The notes beneath the pieces are model-generated. The model searched no databases. It had not been told where the DNA came from and was given only the letters and a program-made list of their open reading frames with translations. The position numbers and the translations under genes were made by a program. This document shows positions 1 through 7,359 of a stretch of DNA of 32,998 nt, piece by piece (position 1 is the stretch's first letter; each line of letters begins with the position of its first letter). This stretch comes from Pseudomonadota bacterium (GTDB lineage Bacteria > Pseudomonadota > Gammaproteobacteria > Burkholderiales > Burkholderiaceae_C). The stretch spans positions 1 through 32,998 of the forward strand of contig JAEZLX010000009.1 in assembly GCA_023415035.1 (NCBI GenBank). The letters are read 5' to 3'.

Positions 1-893
1 CCGCCGCCATCTACGCCGCGCGCGCCAACCTGTCGCCCCTGCTCATCACCGGCATCGCCCAGGGCGGGCAGCTCATGACCACCACCGAGGTCGACAACTG
101 GCCCGCCGACGTTGACGGCGTGCAGGGCCCCGAGCTCATGCAGCGTTTCCAGGCGCATGCCGAGCGCTTCAAGACGGAAATCGTGTTCGACCACATCAAC
201 GCCGTGGATCTGACCAAGCGCCCCTTCGTGCTCAAGGGCGACAGCGGCGAGTACAGCTGCGACGCCCTCATCATCGCCACCGGCGCCTCGGCCAAGTACC
301 TCGGCCTGCCTTCGGAAGAGGCCTTCATGGGCAAGGGCGTGAGCGCCTGCGCGACCTGTGACGGTTTCTTCTACCGCGGCCAGGAAGTAGCGGTGGTCGG
401 CGGTGGCAACACGGCCGTCGAGGAGGCACTGTACCTGTCCAACATCGCCAGCAAGGTCACGCTCGTGCATCGCCGCGACAGCTTCCGCGCCGAGGCCATC
501 ATGGTCGACAAGCTCATGGAGAAAGTTGCCGAAGGCCGCATCGAGCTGAAGCTGCACAGCGTGCTGGACGAGGTGCTGGGCGACGACACGGGCGTCACCG
601 GCGTGCGCCTGAAGAACGTGCAAACCGGCGCCACCGAGGACGTGGCCGTCAAGGGCTGCTTCATCGCCATCGGCCACCAGCCCAACACGGGTATTTTCGA
701 AGGTCAGCTGGAAATGAAGGACGGTTACATCGTCACGCGCTCGGGCCTGAACGGCCTGGCCACCATGACCAGCGTACCGGGCGTGTTCGCCGCCGGCGAC
801 GTGCAGGATCATGTCTACCGCCAGGCCATCACCAGCGCCGGCACGGGCTGCATGGCAGCCCTGGATGCGCAGCGCTTTCTCGAAAGCCAGTGA
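1..893 (+). CDS. trxB: Thioredoxin reductase, 5'-truncated by the window edge
   Basis: Flavoprotein that passes electrons from NADPH through FAD and a redox dithiol to thioredoxin in the cytoplasm. The reading frame is open from base 3, so the start codon and most of the first FAD-binding segment lie outside the window; an internal ATG at 75 is not the start. Visible landmarks are the redox pair CATC (codons at 348-359), the NADPH Rossmann motif VGGGNTAVEEALYL, the phosphate-binding segment HRRDSFRAE, and the C-terminal FAD motif GVFAAGDVQD followed by QAITSAGTGCMAA. The order, with CxxC inside the NADPH domain, is that of bacterial low-molecular-weight TrxB. It stops at 891-893 and is followed by a GC-rich hairpin. 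Identity is near certain; only the N-terminus is missing. Confidence 0.97.
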   Translation, partial: AAIYAARANLSPLLITGIAQGGQLMTTTEVDNWPADVDGVQGPELMQRFQAHAERFKTEIVFDHINAVDLTKRPFVLKGDSGEYSCDALIIATGASAKYLGLPSEEAFMGKGVSACATCDGFFYRGQEVAVVGGGNTAVEEALYLSNIASKVTLVHRRDSFRAEAIMVDKLMEKVAEGRIELKLHSVLDEVLGDDTGVTGVRLKNVQTGATEDVAVKGCFIAIGHQPNTGIFEGQLEMKDGYIVTRSGLNGLATMTSVPGVFAAGDVQDHVYRQAITSAGTGCMAALDAQRFLESQ

Positions 894-901
894 GCCTGCC
901 A

Positions 902-925
902 CAGCCGCCGGTCGGCCGGTGGCTG
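902..925 (+). terminator. GC-rich hairpin after trxB, no U-tract
   Basis: Ten-base-pair stem (902-911 with 916-925, one G-U pair) closed by a TCGG loop, nine bases after the trxB stop. No T-run follows, so it may be an mRNA 3'-end stabiliser or a weak terminator rather than a classical intrinsic one. Its right arm overlaps the -35 proposed for rpmB. Confidence 0.4.
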
Positions 926-952
926 GCAGTCCGACAGGATTGTCTCTATAAT
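923..952 (+). promoter_or_regulatory. Predicted sigma70 promoter of rpmB-rpmG
   Basis: A perfect TATAAT at 947-952 is preceded, with an 18-base spacer, by CTGGCA at 923-928 (four of six matches to TTGACA). Transcription would begin near 959, giving a leader of about 124 nt before rpmB. The -10 is the best in the window and fits a highly expressed ribosomal-protein operon. Confidence 0.6.
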
Positions 953-1029
953 GGAGAGCTTTGCCGGATCAGGCTTGCCTGTTTCTGGCAGATCCATCAA
1001 GGGTTACCGCCACCCATCTGGCGAGGTGA

Positions 1030-1061
1030 GGCCCCCATCGCTCGGATGGCGGCCGTTTTTT
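1030..1061 (+). terminator. Terminator-like hairpin in the rpmB leader (possible attenuator)
   Basis: GGCC (1030-1033), one unpaired C, and CCATC (1035-1039) pair with GATGG (1045-1049), C and GGCC (1051-1054) around a GCTCG loop. The run GTTTTTT follows at 1055-1061. This is a textbook intrinsic terminator shape, yet it lies downstream of the predicted rpmB promoter and 21 bp before the rpmB start, so it would act on rpmB-rpmG itself as well as on read-through from trxB. Confidence 0.55.
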
Positions 1062-1082
1062 GACAACGATCGGAGTGTCCTT

Positions 1083-1316
1083 ATGGCACGCGTGTGCGAC
1101 GTCACGGGCAAGAAGCCCCAGGTCGGGAACAACGTTTCCCACGCCAACAACAAAACCAAGCGCCGGTTCCTGCCGAACCTGCAATACCGCCGTTTCTGGG
1201 TCGAGAGCGAGAACCGCTGGGTGCGTCTGCGCGTCTCGGGCGCTGCACTGCGCCTGATCGACAAGAAGGGTATCGACGCCGTGCTCGCAGACCTGCGCGC
1301 TCGCGGCCAAGCTTAA
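1083..1316 (+). CDS. rpmB: 50S ribosomal protein L28
   Basis: Small basic protein of the large ribosomal subunit, 77 residues, the usual bacterial length. It begins MARVCDVTGKKP, followed by the conserved NNVSHANNKTKRRFLPNLQ core and a basic C-terminal half. The start at 1083 is chosen because it gives the canonical L28 N-terminus and has GGAG at 1072-1075; an upstream in-frame ATG at 951 falls on the promoter -10 and is rejected. Only one cysteine (C5) is present, so this is the zinc-independent form. rpmG follows after 17 bp, a near-universal bacterial pair. Expression is probably controlled by the promoter near 947 and perhaps by the leader hairpin at 1030-1061. Confidence 0.97.
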   Translation: MARVCDVTGKKPQVGNNVSHANNKTKRRFLPNLQYRRFWVESENRWVRLRVSGAALRLIDKKGIDAVLADLRARGQA

Positions 1317-1333
1317 GCTAAGGAGTTCCCACC

Positions 1334-1504
1334 ATGGCAACCAAAGGCGCACGCGAGAAGATCAAGCTGGAATCCACCGCCGGCACCGGTCACTTCTACA
1401 CGACCACCAAGAACAAGAAGACCACGCCCGAGAAGATGCTGATCAAGAAATTTGATCCCGTCGCTCGCAAGCACGTGGACTACAAGGAAATCAAGCTGAA
1501 GTAA
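1334..1504 (+). CDS. rpmG: 50S ribosomal protein L33
   Basis: Large-subunit ribosomal protein of 56 residues beginning MATKGAREKIKLEST, with the conserved GHFYTTTKNKK and KMLIKKFDPVARKHVDYKE segments. It has no cysteine, so it is the zinc-free form, matching L28 upstream. A strong Shine-Dalgarno AAGGAG at 1320-1325 lies eight bases before the ATG. It is co-transcribed with rpmB, and the transcript ends at the hairpin at 1555-1581. Identity is certain from length, sequence and context. Confidence 0.97.
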   Translation: MATKGAREKIKLESTAGTGHFYTTTKNKKTTPEKMLIKKFDPVARKHVDYKEIKLK

Positions 1505-1547
1505 GCCTGGTTTCCCGCCGGATCCGAAAGGATTCCGGCAACGCCAC

Positions 1548-1581
1548 AAAAAAAGCCCGCTGTGGAAACAGCGGGCTTTTT
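1548..1581 (+). terminator. Bidirectional intrinsic terminator after rpmG
   Basis: Perfect nine-base stem GCCCGCTGT (1555-1563) with ACAGCGGGC (1568-1576), loop GGAA, T5 on the right (1577-1581) and A7 on the left (1548-1554). The A-run gives a U-tract on the minus strand, so one hairpin can stop both rpmBG and the converging desaturase transcript. Confidence 0.93.
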
Positions 1582-1623
1582 GTTTGGTGAACAGCCGGGC
1601 CGAAACCCGGATGCACCAGCCGG

Positions 1624-2841
1624 TCAGGCGTGCGCAGAACGCAGCTTGATGGAGAAGTCGCGCAGGGCAGCAATGCCACTTTCCTCGGCGCGACGGCACC
1701 ATGCCTGCAGGTCGGCCGCAAGCTGCTCACGCGAAGCCGTGGTGCTGGACCACAGGACGCGAAGTTCTTCGCGCATGGTCACCATCTTGTCGAGCACCGG
1801 GCTCTTGGCACGCACCTCGGCCAGTTGCGGCTTGACATCGGCCGGCACCTTGTCGTCGTCGCGGTGCAGCCAGCGGGTGGCCGCCTTGACCAGCGAGGCA
1901 TCGGCGCTGCGCGCCTTCATGCCTGCCAGCTCGCGTGCGCAGGCCGCCTTGAGTTCGGCGGCATAGCCGGCCATGACTTCATAGCGGTTGGCGATGATGG
2001 CCTCGAGCGTCTTTTCGTCCGCCACCGGCTTCACCTCGCCATAGGCCAGCTTCGGCGGCACCTTCTTGACATGCGCCAGGCCGAGCTTCTGCAGCGCGGA
2101 GATGTACACCCAGCCGATATCGAACTCGTAGGGCTTGACCGAGAACTTGGCCGAAGTGGGATAGGTGTGGTGGTTGTTGTGCAGCTCCTCGCCGCCCACG
2201 ATCACACCCCACGGGAACACGTTGGTGCTGGCGTCGACCGCCTCGAAGTTGCGGTAACCCCAGTAGTGACCGATGCCGTTGATGACGCCGGCAGCCCAGA
2301 ACGGGATCCAGACCATCTGCATCGCCCAGATCGTGAGACCAAAGGCACCGAACAGCAGCACATCGATGATCAGCATCAGGCTGACACCGAGCACCGAGTA
2401 CTTGGAGTAGAGGTTGCGCTCCAGCCAGTCGTCGGGCGTGCCGTGGCCGTAGCGGGACAGGGTTTCCTCATTCTTGGCTTCGGCACGGTACAGCTCGGCA
2501 CCTTCCCACATGACCTTCTTGATGCCGAAGATCTGCGGGCTGTGCGGATCTTCCTCGCGCTCGCACTTGGCGTGGTGCTTGCGGTGGATGGCCGTCCAGG
2601 CCTTGGTGGTCATGCCGGTGGTCATCCACAGCCAGAAGCGGAAGAAGTGGGCGACCGCGGGATGCAGATCCAGCGCACGGTGCGCCGAGTGACGGTGAAG
2701 ATAGATGGTGACGCTGGCGATGGTGATGTGCGTCAGCACCAGTCCGATCAGAAGAGCCTGCCACCAGCTGGCGCCGGTCATGCCTTGATCCAGGAATCGG
2801 ACCAGGGCGTTCCATATAGTGGCGACATCAAAGTTATTCAT
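1624..2841 (-). CDS. Membrane acyl-lipid/acyl-CoA fatty-acid desaturase
   Basis: Oxygen-dependent di-iron desaturase of the inner membrane that introduces a double bond into fatty acyl chains; delta-9 position is likely but not provable here. The three histidine boxes are present: H49-x4-H54 (HRHSAH), H86-RK-HH90, and H221-NN-HH225, plus the extra conserved H192 in NGIGHYWGYR. Hydrophobic segments lie around residues 26-48, 62-78 and 150-190. At 405 residues it is longer than a minimal bacterial desaturase; the extra length is a charged, helical C-terminal tail from about residue 260 to the end. The start at 2841 has AGGAAA at 2846-2851 upstream; an overlapping ATG at 2843-2845 is out of frame. 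A promoter is predicted at 2915-2943. Confidence 0.9.
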   Translation of the reverse strand: MNNFDVATIWNALVRFLDQGMTGASWWQALLIGLVLTHITIASVTIYLHRHSAHRALDLHPAVAHFFRFWLWMTTGMTTKAWTAIHRKHHAKCEREEDPHSPQIFGIKKVMWEGAELYRAEAKNEETLSRYGHGTPDDWLERNLYSKYSVLGVSLMLIIDVLLFGAFGLTIWAMQMVWIPFWAAGVINGIGHYWGYRNFEAVDASTNVFPWGVIVGGEELHNNHHTYPTSAKFSVKPYEFDIGWVYISALQKLGLAHVKKVPPKLAYGEVKPVADEKTLEAIIANRYEVMAGYAAELKAACARELAGMKARSADASLVKAATRWLHRDDDKVPADVKPQLAEVRAKSPVLDKMVTMREELRVLWSSTTASREQLAADLQAWCRRAEESGIAALRDFSIKLRSAHA

Positions 2842-2909
2842 TCATTTCCTAGCAAACCCGCGTGCGGCGGGAGGGTACGCCAGCCACGAACCCGGCCGGC
2901 AAGGTGTAT

Positions 2910-2943
2910 CCCCAATTTTAGTGGGGAGGTGGTGTTTCGACAA
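2910..2943 (-). promoter_or_regulatory. Predicted desaturase promoter with an inverted repeat over the -10
   Basis: On the minus strand, TTGTCG (2938-2943) and TAAAAT (2915-2920) are separated by exactly 17 bases, placing the transcript start near 2908, about 67 nt before the ATG. The -10 sits between the arms of an inverted repeat, CCCCA (2910-2914) and TGGGG (2922-2926), a position typical of a repressor operator. Confidence 0.5.
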
Positions 2944-2980
2944 ACACGTTATCCGTCAGGTTCCCCAAAAAACGGCGACT

Positions 2981-2996
2981 TCTGACACAGATCAGA
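2981..2996. promoter_or_regulatory. FNR-like dyad or weak rsmB terminator stem
   Basis: Perfect dyad TCTGA (2981-2985) N6 TCAGA (2992-2996). Read as an FNR/CRP-family site it is CTGAC-ACAG-ATCAG, with seven of ten matches to TTGAT-N4-ATCAA and the correct spacing. It lies about 80 bp upstream of the predicted desaturase start. Alternatively it is a five-base stem just after rsmB, followed on the minus strand by a T6 run eight bases later. The two readings cannot be separated by eye. Confidence 0.3.
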
Positions 2997-3011
2997 GCAT
3001 TTAGGGGCAGT

Positions 3012-4286
3012 TCAAGGCTTTCTCTGCCAGATGGCGGCAAAAAAACCGTCTATCGCATGGCGGTGCGGCCACAGCCGCAGGTGCCGTCCGCCTTCGCCCG
3101 CGCAAAGGCTGCCCGCCTGCTCCACCCGGGCAGCGGCCAGCGCGTCGGCCACCGGCAGGATTTCGAAGTCGGAATGCCCCGCCGAGAATGCCTCGGCGAC
3201 CTGCTCGTTCTCCTGCATCAGCAGGCTGCAGGTGGCATACACCAGCCGTCCGCCCGGTTTGACCAGCCGTGCCGCACTGGCAAGGATGCGCTGCTGCAGC
3301 TCGGCCTGAGCGGCCACGCTCTCGGGCGTCTGACGCCATTTGAGATCAGGGCTGCGGCGCAAGGTTCCCAGACCGGAGCAAGGCGCGTCCACAAGGACGC
3401 GGTCCAGCTTGCCGGCCAGGCGCTTGATGCGCTCGTCGCGCTCGTGGGCAATTGCCACCGGATAGACGTTCGACAGCCCGCTGCGCGCCAGGCGCGGCTT
3501 GAGGCCCTCCAGCCGGTGGGCCGAGGTATCGAAAGCGTACAGCCTCCCGCTGTTGCGCATGGCGGCGCCGATGGCCAGGGTCTTGCCGCCGGCACCGGCG
3601 CAAAAGTCGGCCACCATCTCGCCGCGGCGCGCATCCAGCAACAGGGCCAACAGCTGCGAGCCTTCGTCCTGCACCTCGATGTCTCCGCGCACGAAAGCCG
3701 GCAGCTTGCCCAGCGATGGCTTGCCCTGCAGGCGGATCCCCCAGGGCGAATACGGTGTGGGCGAGGCCTTCAGGCCCGCAGACGCCAGTTCGGCAAGCAC
3801 CGCGTCGCGCTTGGCCTTGAGCGTGTTCACGCGCAGATCCAGCGGCGCGTGGCTGTTAAGGCTGGCGACGAGCGCGTCGAACTGGTCACCCACCTGCCCG
3901 CGCAGCGCCTGCGCCAGCCACTCGGGCAGATTGTGGCGGTGCGGCGCGAGCAGCTCGTCGTCGGTGACCTTCGCGCAGGCATCGAGCCAGTCCTTTTCGG
4001 TGGCATTGAGCGCGCTCTTGAGAAAGTCACGGTCGCCCGGGAATCCCAGGATGGCCAGGCGCCGCCACTTGGAGCCCGAGCCCGAGCGCGCCAGCCATTC
4101 AAGGCGGAGCCGCTCACGCAGCACGGAGTACACGGTATCGGAGAGCGTGGCGCGCTCGCGCGGCCCGAGCGACCGGTGCTCGCGGAAAAATCGGGCGACC
4201 ACGGCATCGGCCGGATGCTCGAACTTGAAGACGGCTTCAATCAGCCTGGCGCTGGTGTCCAGCAGGGCATTCGGATGCATGCCCAT
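3012..4286 (-). CDS. rsmB: 16S rRNA (cytosine-967-C5)-methyltransferase
   Basis: SAM-dependent enzyme that methylates C967 of 16S rRNA. An N-terminal NusB-like helical domain (about 1-140 of 424 residues) precedes the methyltransferase fold. Visible motifs are the substrate segment EVQDEGSQLLALLLDARRGE, the SAM loop CAGAGGKT (229-236), the motif IV DAPCSG (300-305, C303), and the catalytic motif VYATCSL with C353. Two cysteines in these places mark RNA m5C methyltransferases. The frame is open further upstream to 4472, but that would overlap prfC and adds non-conserved sequence; I chose the ATG at 4286, with another two codons later at 4280. Neither has a clear Shine-Dalgarno. E. coli RsmB is of similar length. 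Confidence 0.92.
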   Translation of the reverse strand: MGMHPNALLDTSARLIEAVFKFEHPADAVVARFFREHRSLGPRERATLSDTVYSVLRERLRLEWLARSGSGSKWRRLAILGFPGDRDFLKSALNATEKDWLDACAKVTDDELLAPHRHNLPEWLAQALRGQVGDQFDALVASLNSHAPLDLRVNTLKAKRDAVLAELASAGLKASPTPYSPWGIRLQGKPSLGKLPAFVRGDIEVQDEGSQLLALLLDARRGEMVADFCAGAGGKTLAIGAAMRNSGRLYAFDTSAHRLEGLKPRLARSGLSNVYPVAIAHERDERIKRLAGKLDRVLVDAPCSGLGTLRRSPDLKWRQTPESVAAQAELQQRILASAARLVKPGGRLVYATCSLLMQENEQVAEAFSAGHSDFEILPVADALAAARVEQAGSLCAGEGGRHLRLWPHRHAIDGFFAAIWQRKP

Positions 4287-4329
4287 ATTGTCACAGACCT
4301 GGGGCCGGCTCGTCGGATAATCATGGGTT

Positions 4330-5949
4330 ATGTCCGATATCGCCCAACAGGTGAAGCGTCGCCGCACCTTCGCCATCATTTCGCACCCCGACGCGGGCAA
4401 GACCACACTGACCGAGAAGCTCCTGCTGTTCTCGGGCGCCATCAACATCGCCGGCTCGGTCAAGGCGCGCAAGGCGGCTCGTCATGCCACCTCCGACTGG
4501 ATGGAGATCGAAAAGCAGCGCGGCATCTCGGTGGCGTCCTCCGTGATGCAGATGGAATACCGCGACTGCGTCATCAACCTGCTGGACACCCCCGGCCACC
4601 AGGACTTCTCGGAAGACACCTACCGCGTGCTCACGGCGGTGGACGCCGCGCTGATGGTGATCGACGCGGGCAACGGCGTGGAACCGCAGACGCGGCGACT
4701 GCTGCAGGTCTGCCGCGCGCGCAACACGCCGATCCTGACCTTCATCAACAAGCTGGACCGGGAAGTCAAGGCACCGCTGGACCTCATGGACGAGATCGAG
4801 CGTGAGCTGGGCATGACGGTGGTGCCCTTCACCTGGCCGGTGGGCATGGGCAAGACCTTCCGCGGCGTGTTCGACCGGCGCGAGAACCAGATGCGCGTGT
4901 TCAGCCCCGGCGAAGACCGCCGCGGCGGTGACGAGGAAGTTCTGGTCGGCCTGGACAACCCCGAGAGCGCCCGCCGCTTCGGCATGGAGTGGGAGCAGGC
5001 CAAGGACGAGCTGGAGCTGGTCGAGGGCGCCTCGCCCGCATTCGAGCATGACGCCTTCCTGAACGGCACGCAGACGCCGATGTTGTTCGGCTCGGCGGTA
5101 AACAACTTCGGCGTGCGCGAAGTGCTGGACGCCCTGGTGGACCTGGCGCCCTCGCCCGGCCCGAAACCCGCGATCCAGCGGGTCGTGGAGCCGACAGAGC
5201 CCAAATTCTCGGGCGTGGTGTTCAAGATCCAGGCCAACATGGACCCGGCGCACCGCGACCGCATCGCCTTCGTGCGCGTGGCCAGCGGCCACTTCGAGCG
5301 CGGCATGCGCCTGAAGGTGGTGCGCAGCGGCAAGGAGCTGCGGCCCAACACCGTGGTGAGCTTCCTGAGCCAGCGGCGCGAGCTGCTGGACGAGGCCTTC
5401 GCCGGCGACATCATCGGCATCCCGAACCACGGCGTGCTGCAGCTGGGTGACACCTTGACCGAAGGCGAATCGCTGCAGTTCACGGGCCTGCCCTTCTTCG
5501 CGCCCGAAATCATCCGCAGCGTGGAAGTAGCCGACCCGCTCAAGACCAAGCAGCTGCGCGCCGGCCTGACGCAGCTCGGCGAGGAAGGCGCGATCCAGGT
5601 GTTCCGCCCGGTCGCGGGCACGGTGCTGCTGCTGGGCGCGGTCGGCCAGCTGCAATTCGAGGTCGTGCAGCACCGCCTGGAAACCGAGTACGGCGTCAAG
5701 GCCCGCATCACAAGCAGTTCGTACAACGTGGCGCGCTGGGTCACCTGCGCGCCCGAGGATGGCGGCGAGCAGGAGCTCAAGCGCTTCATTGATGCCAACG
5801 CGCACCGCGTTGCCCTTGATGCGGTTGACGCGCCCACCGTGCTGCTCGATCACATGGCCACGCTGCGCGCGGTCGAGGCCAACTGGCCCAAGATCAAGTT
5901 CCACGCGATGCGCGAACACGCAGGGCTGGTGTTCCACAAGAGCATGTAA
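4330..5949 (+). CDS. prfC: Peptide chain release factor 3
   Basis: Translational GTPase that removes RF1/RF2 from the ribosome after peptide release. It has 539 residues, close to the E. coli protein. The G-domain motifs are G1 HPDAGKTT (19-26), RGIS (64-67) as G2, DTPGH (86-90) as G3 and NKLD (140-143) as G4. The segment WMEIEKQRGISVASSVMQ is characteristic of RF3 and separates it from EF-G. Its ATG is only 43 bp from the rsmB start on the other strand. No Shine-Dalgarno is visible before it, and a -10-like GATAAT lies at 4316-4321, so transcription may begin almost at the start codon. It converges with purN over a shared hairpin. Confidence 0.97.
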   Translation: MSDIAQQVKRRRTFAIISHPDAGKTTLTEKLLLFSGAINIAGSVKARKAARHATSDWMEIEKQRGISVASSVMQMEYRDCVINLLDTPGHQDFSEDTYRVLTAVDAALMVIDAGNGVEPQTRRLLQVCRARNTPILTFINKLDREVKAPLDLMDEIERELGMTVVPFTWPVGMGKTFRGVFDRRENQMRVFSPGEDRRGGDEEVLVGLDNPESARRFGMEWEQAKDELELVEGASPAFEHDAFLNGTQTPMLFGSAVNNFGVREVLDALVDLAPSPGPKPAIQRVVEPTEPKFSGVVFKIQANMDPAHRDRIAFVRVASGHFERGMRLKVVRSGKELRPNTVVSFLSQRRELLDEAFAGDIIGIPNHGVLQLGDTLTEGESLQFTGLPFFAPEIIRSVEVADPLKTKQLRAGLTQLGEEGAIQVFRPVAGTVLLLGAVGQLQFEVVQHRLETEYGVKARITSSSYNVARWVTCAPEDGGEQELKRFIDANAHRVALDAVDAPTVLLDHMATLRAVEANWPKIKFHAMREHAGLVFHKSM

Positions 5950-5957
5950 GCCCCTGT

Positions 5958-5979
5958 CCGGCCTGCAGTGGCAGGCCGG
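5958..5979. terminator. Perfect hairpin between convergent prfC and purN
   Basis: Nine-base stem CCGGCCTGC (5958-5966) with GCAGGCCGG (5971-5979) and an AGTG loop fills most of the 37-bp gap. It reads equally on both strands. There is no T-run on either side, so termination would be inefficient or would need another factor. Confidence 0.5.
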
Positions 5980-5986
5980 CAGCCGT

Positions 5987-6589
5987 TCAGGCCTGTGCCA
6001 ACAGGCGCTCGATCACCCTGGGGTAGATGAGGTGTTCCTGCGTCAGCACGCGGGCAGCCAGCTGCTCGGGCGTGTCGTCAGGCAGGATGGGCACGACCGC
6101 CTGATCCAGGTATTCCCCGTGGTCGAGTTCGGCGGTGACACGGTGCACCGTGCAGCCGGCAAAACGGCAGCCCGCCTCGATAGCACGCCGGTGCGTGTGC
6201 AGGCCTGGAAAGGCCGGAAGCAGGCTCGGATGGATGTTGACCAGCCGACCCTCGTAACGGGCAACAAAGCCGGGGGTGAGGATGCGCATGAAACCGGCAA
6301 GCACGACGAGGAACGGTTCGTGGAGGTCGATTTCTGCCATCAGGGCGGCATCGAAGTCCTCGCGGCTCGCATGCGCCTTGTGATCGATCACCGCCGTCGC
6401 GATGCCCTGCTGGCGCGCGTAAACCAGTCCGCCCGCATCGGCGCGGTTGGATATGACCGACACCACCCTGGCTCCGTACCGGTTTTCCCACTGGCCGGCC
6501 CGCGCCGCCGCGACAATGGCGGCCATGTTCGAACCGCCGCCGGAGATCAGGATGACAATGTTCTTGCGCTGGGTCACGGCTGGCACCAC
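5987..6589 (-). CDS. purN: Phosphoribosylglycinamide formyltransferase
   Basis: Third step of de novo purine synthesis: transfers the formyl group of 10-formyl-THF to GAR. It has 200 residues, near the family norm. The phosphate-binding loop LISGGGSN (14-21) and the folate/catalytic segment VNIHPSLLPAFPGLHTH (117-133) are clear, with N118 and H120 as catalytic residues and D156 in the ELDHG loop completing the triad. The start is GTG at 6589; a second GTG follows at 6586 and is equally plausible, since the Shine-Dalgarno GAGGG at 6595-6599 is five or eight bases away respectively. The start lies 17 bp from that of the divergent yceH-like gene. Confidence 0.95.
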   Translation of the reverse strand: MVPAVTQRKNIVILISGGGSNMAAIVAAARAGQWENRYGARVVSVISNRADAGGLVYARQQGIATAVIDHKAHASREDFDAALMAEIDLHEPFLVVLAGFMRILTPGFVARYEGRLVNIHPSLLPAFPGLHTHRRAIEAGCRFAGCTVHRVTAELDHGEYLDQAVVPILPDDTPEQLAARVLTQEHLIYPRVIERLLAQA

Positions 6590-6606
6590 CTAAACCCTCA
6601 AGTGTA

Positions 6607-7269
6607 ATGAACCCCGACTTTCCCCAACGCCCGCTCACCCATACCGAGGCACGCGTACTTGCCACCCTCATGGAAAAGGCGCGTACCGTCCCCGACAGCT
6701 ACCCGCTGACCCTCAACAGCCTGCAATCCGGCTGCAACCAGAAAAGCAGCCGCGATCCGGTCATGGAGCTGGGCGAGGCCGAGATCCTGGAAGCGCTGGA
6801 CAGCCTGCGCGAACGGGATCTGGTGATCGAATCCAGCGGTTCGCGCGTGACACGCTACGAACACAACTTCCAGCGCGCCGTGGGCGTGCCCGAGCAGTCG
6901 GCCGTGCTGCTGGGTCTGCTCATGCTGCGTGGCCCGCAGACAGCGGCTGAACTGCGCGCCAACGCTGACCGCTGGTACAAGTTCCTGGACATCGGCTCGG
7001 TCGAAGCCTTTCTCGACGAGTTGCGGGAACGCGGTGAGGACAAGGGCGGCCCGCTGGTGGTCAAGCTCCCCCGCGCGCCGGGCGCGCGCGAACAGCGCTG
7101 GGCGCACCTGCTTTGCGGCCCCGTCGACACGGCGCCTGTCTTGACCGCACCAGCCCCGGCGGCCAACCATGGAGGTCTGGAGGCACGGGTCACACGGCTC
7201 GAAGAGCGCATCGACGAACTGGAGCGACTGCTGCGCCAACTGGCACCAGAGGCCCTGTCACAGCCCTGA
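6607..7269 (+). CDS. yceH: DUF480/UPF0502 (YceH-like) winged-helix protein
   Basis: Conserved protein of unknown function, 220 residues. The N-terminal signature LTHTEARVLATLMEKARTVP and the segment YPLTLNSLQSGCNQKSSRDP are diagnostic of the family. Known structures of this family show two tandem winged-helix domains, which fits residues 1 to about 180 here. The C-terminus (about 184-212) has heptad leucines in the segment LEARVTRLEERIDELERLL, consistent with a coiled coil. No enzyme motif is visible and DNA binding is only an inference from the fold. No Shine-Dalgarno precedes the ATG. It is 17 bp from purN, divergent, and 90 bp before the acyl-CoA dehydrogenase pair. Confidence 0.88.
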   Translation: MNPDFPQRPLTHTEARVLATLMEKARTVPDSYPLTLNSLQSGCNQKSSRDPVMELGEAEILEALDSLRERDLVIESSGSRVTRYEHNFQRAVGVPEQSAVLLGLLMLRGPQTAAELRANADRWYKFLDIGSVEAFLDELRERGEDKGGPLVVKLPRAPGAREQRWAHLLCGPVDTAPVLTAPAPAANHGGLEARVTRLEERIDELERLLRQLAPEALSQP

Positions 7270-7273
7270 CAGC

Positions 7274-7287
7274 CCGTTTTCGAACGG
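7274..7287. promoter_or_regulatory. Palindrome upstream of the acyl-CoA dehydrogenase operon
   Basis: Perfect 14-bp palindrome CCGTTTTCGAACGG five bases after the yceH stop and 72 bp before the next ATG. As RNA it would be a five-base stem with a UUCG loop; no T-run follows. It may be an operator for the dehydrogenase operon or a 3'-end hairpin for yceH. Confidence 0.3.
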
Positions 7288-7359
7288 TCGTGCGAGACTG
7301 TCGCCGATGTCTGTGCTGGGCCACAGGCGATTCCTATCGAGACACATCCGGAGACACGC

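Noticed and set aside
951..1082. Upstream ATG extending rpmB by 44 codons
   Set aside because: The ATG overlaps the TATAAT box and the extension contains the leader hairpins; L28 proteins start at the MARVCDVTGKK position.
4321..5937. 538-codon minus-strand frame opposite prfC
   Set aside because: It is antisense to a universally conserved GTPase and its product is a His/Gln/Ala-rich shadow without domains.
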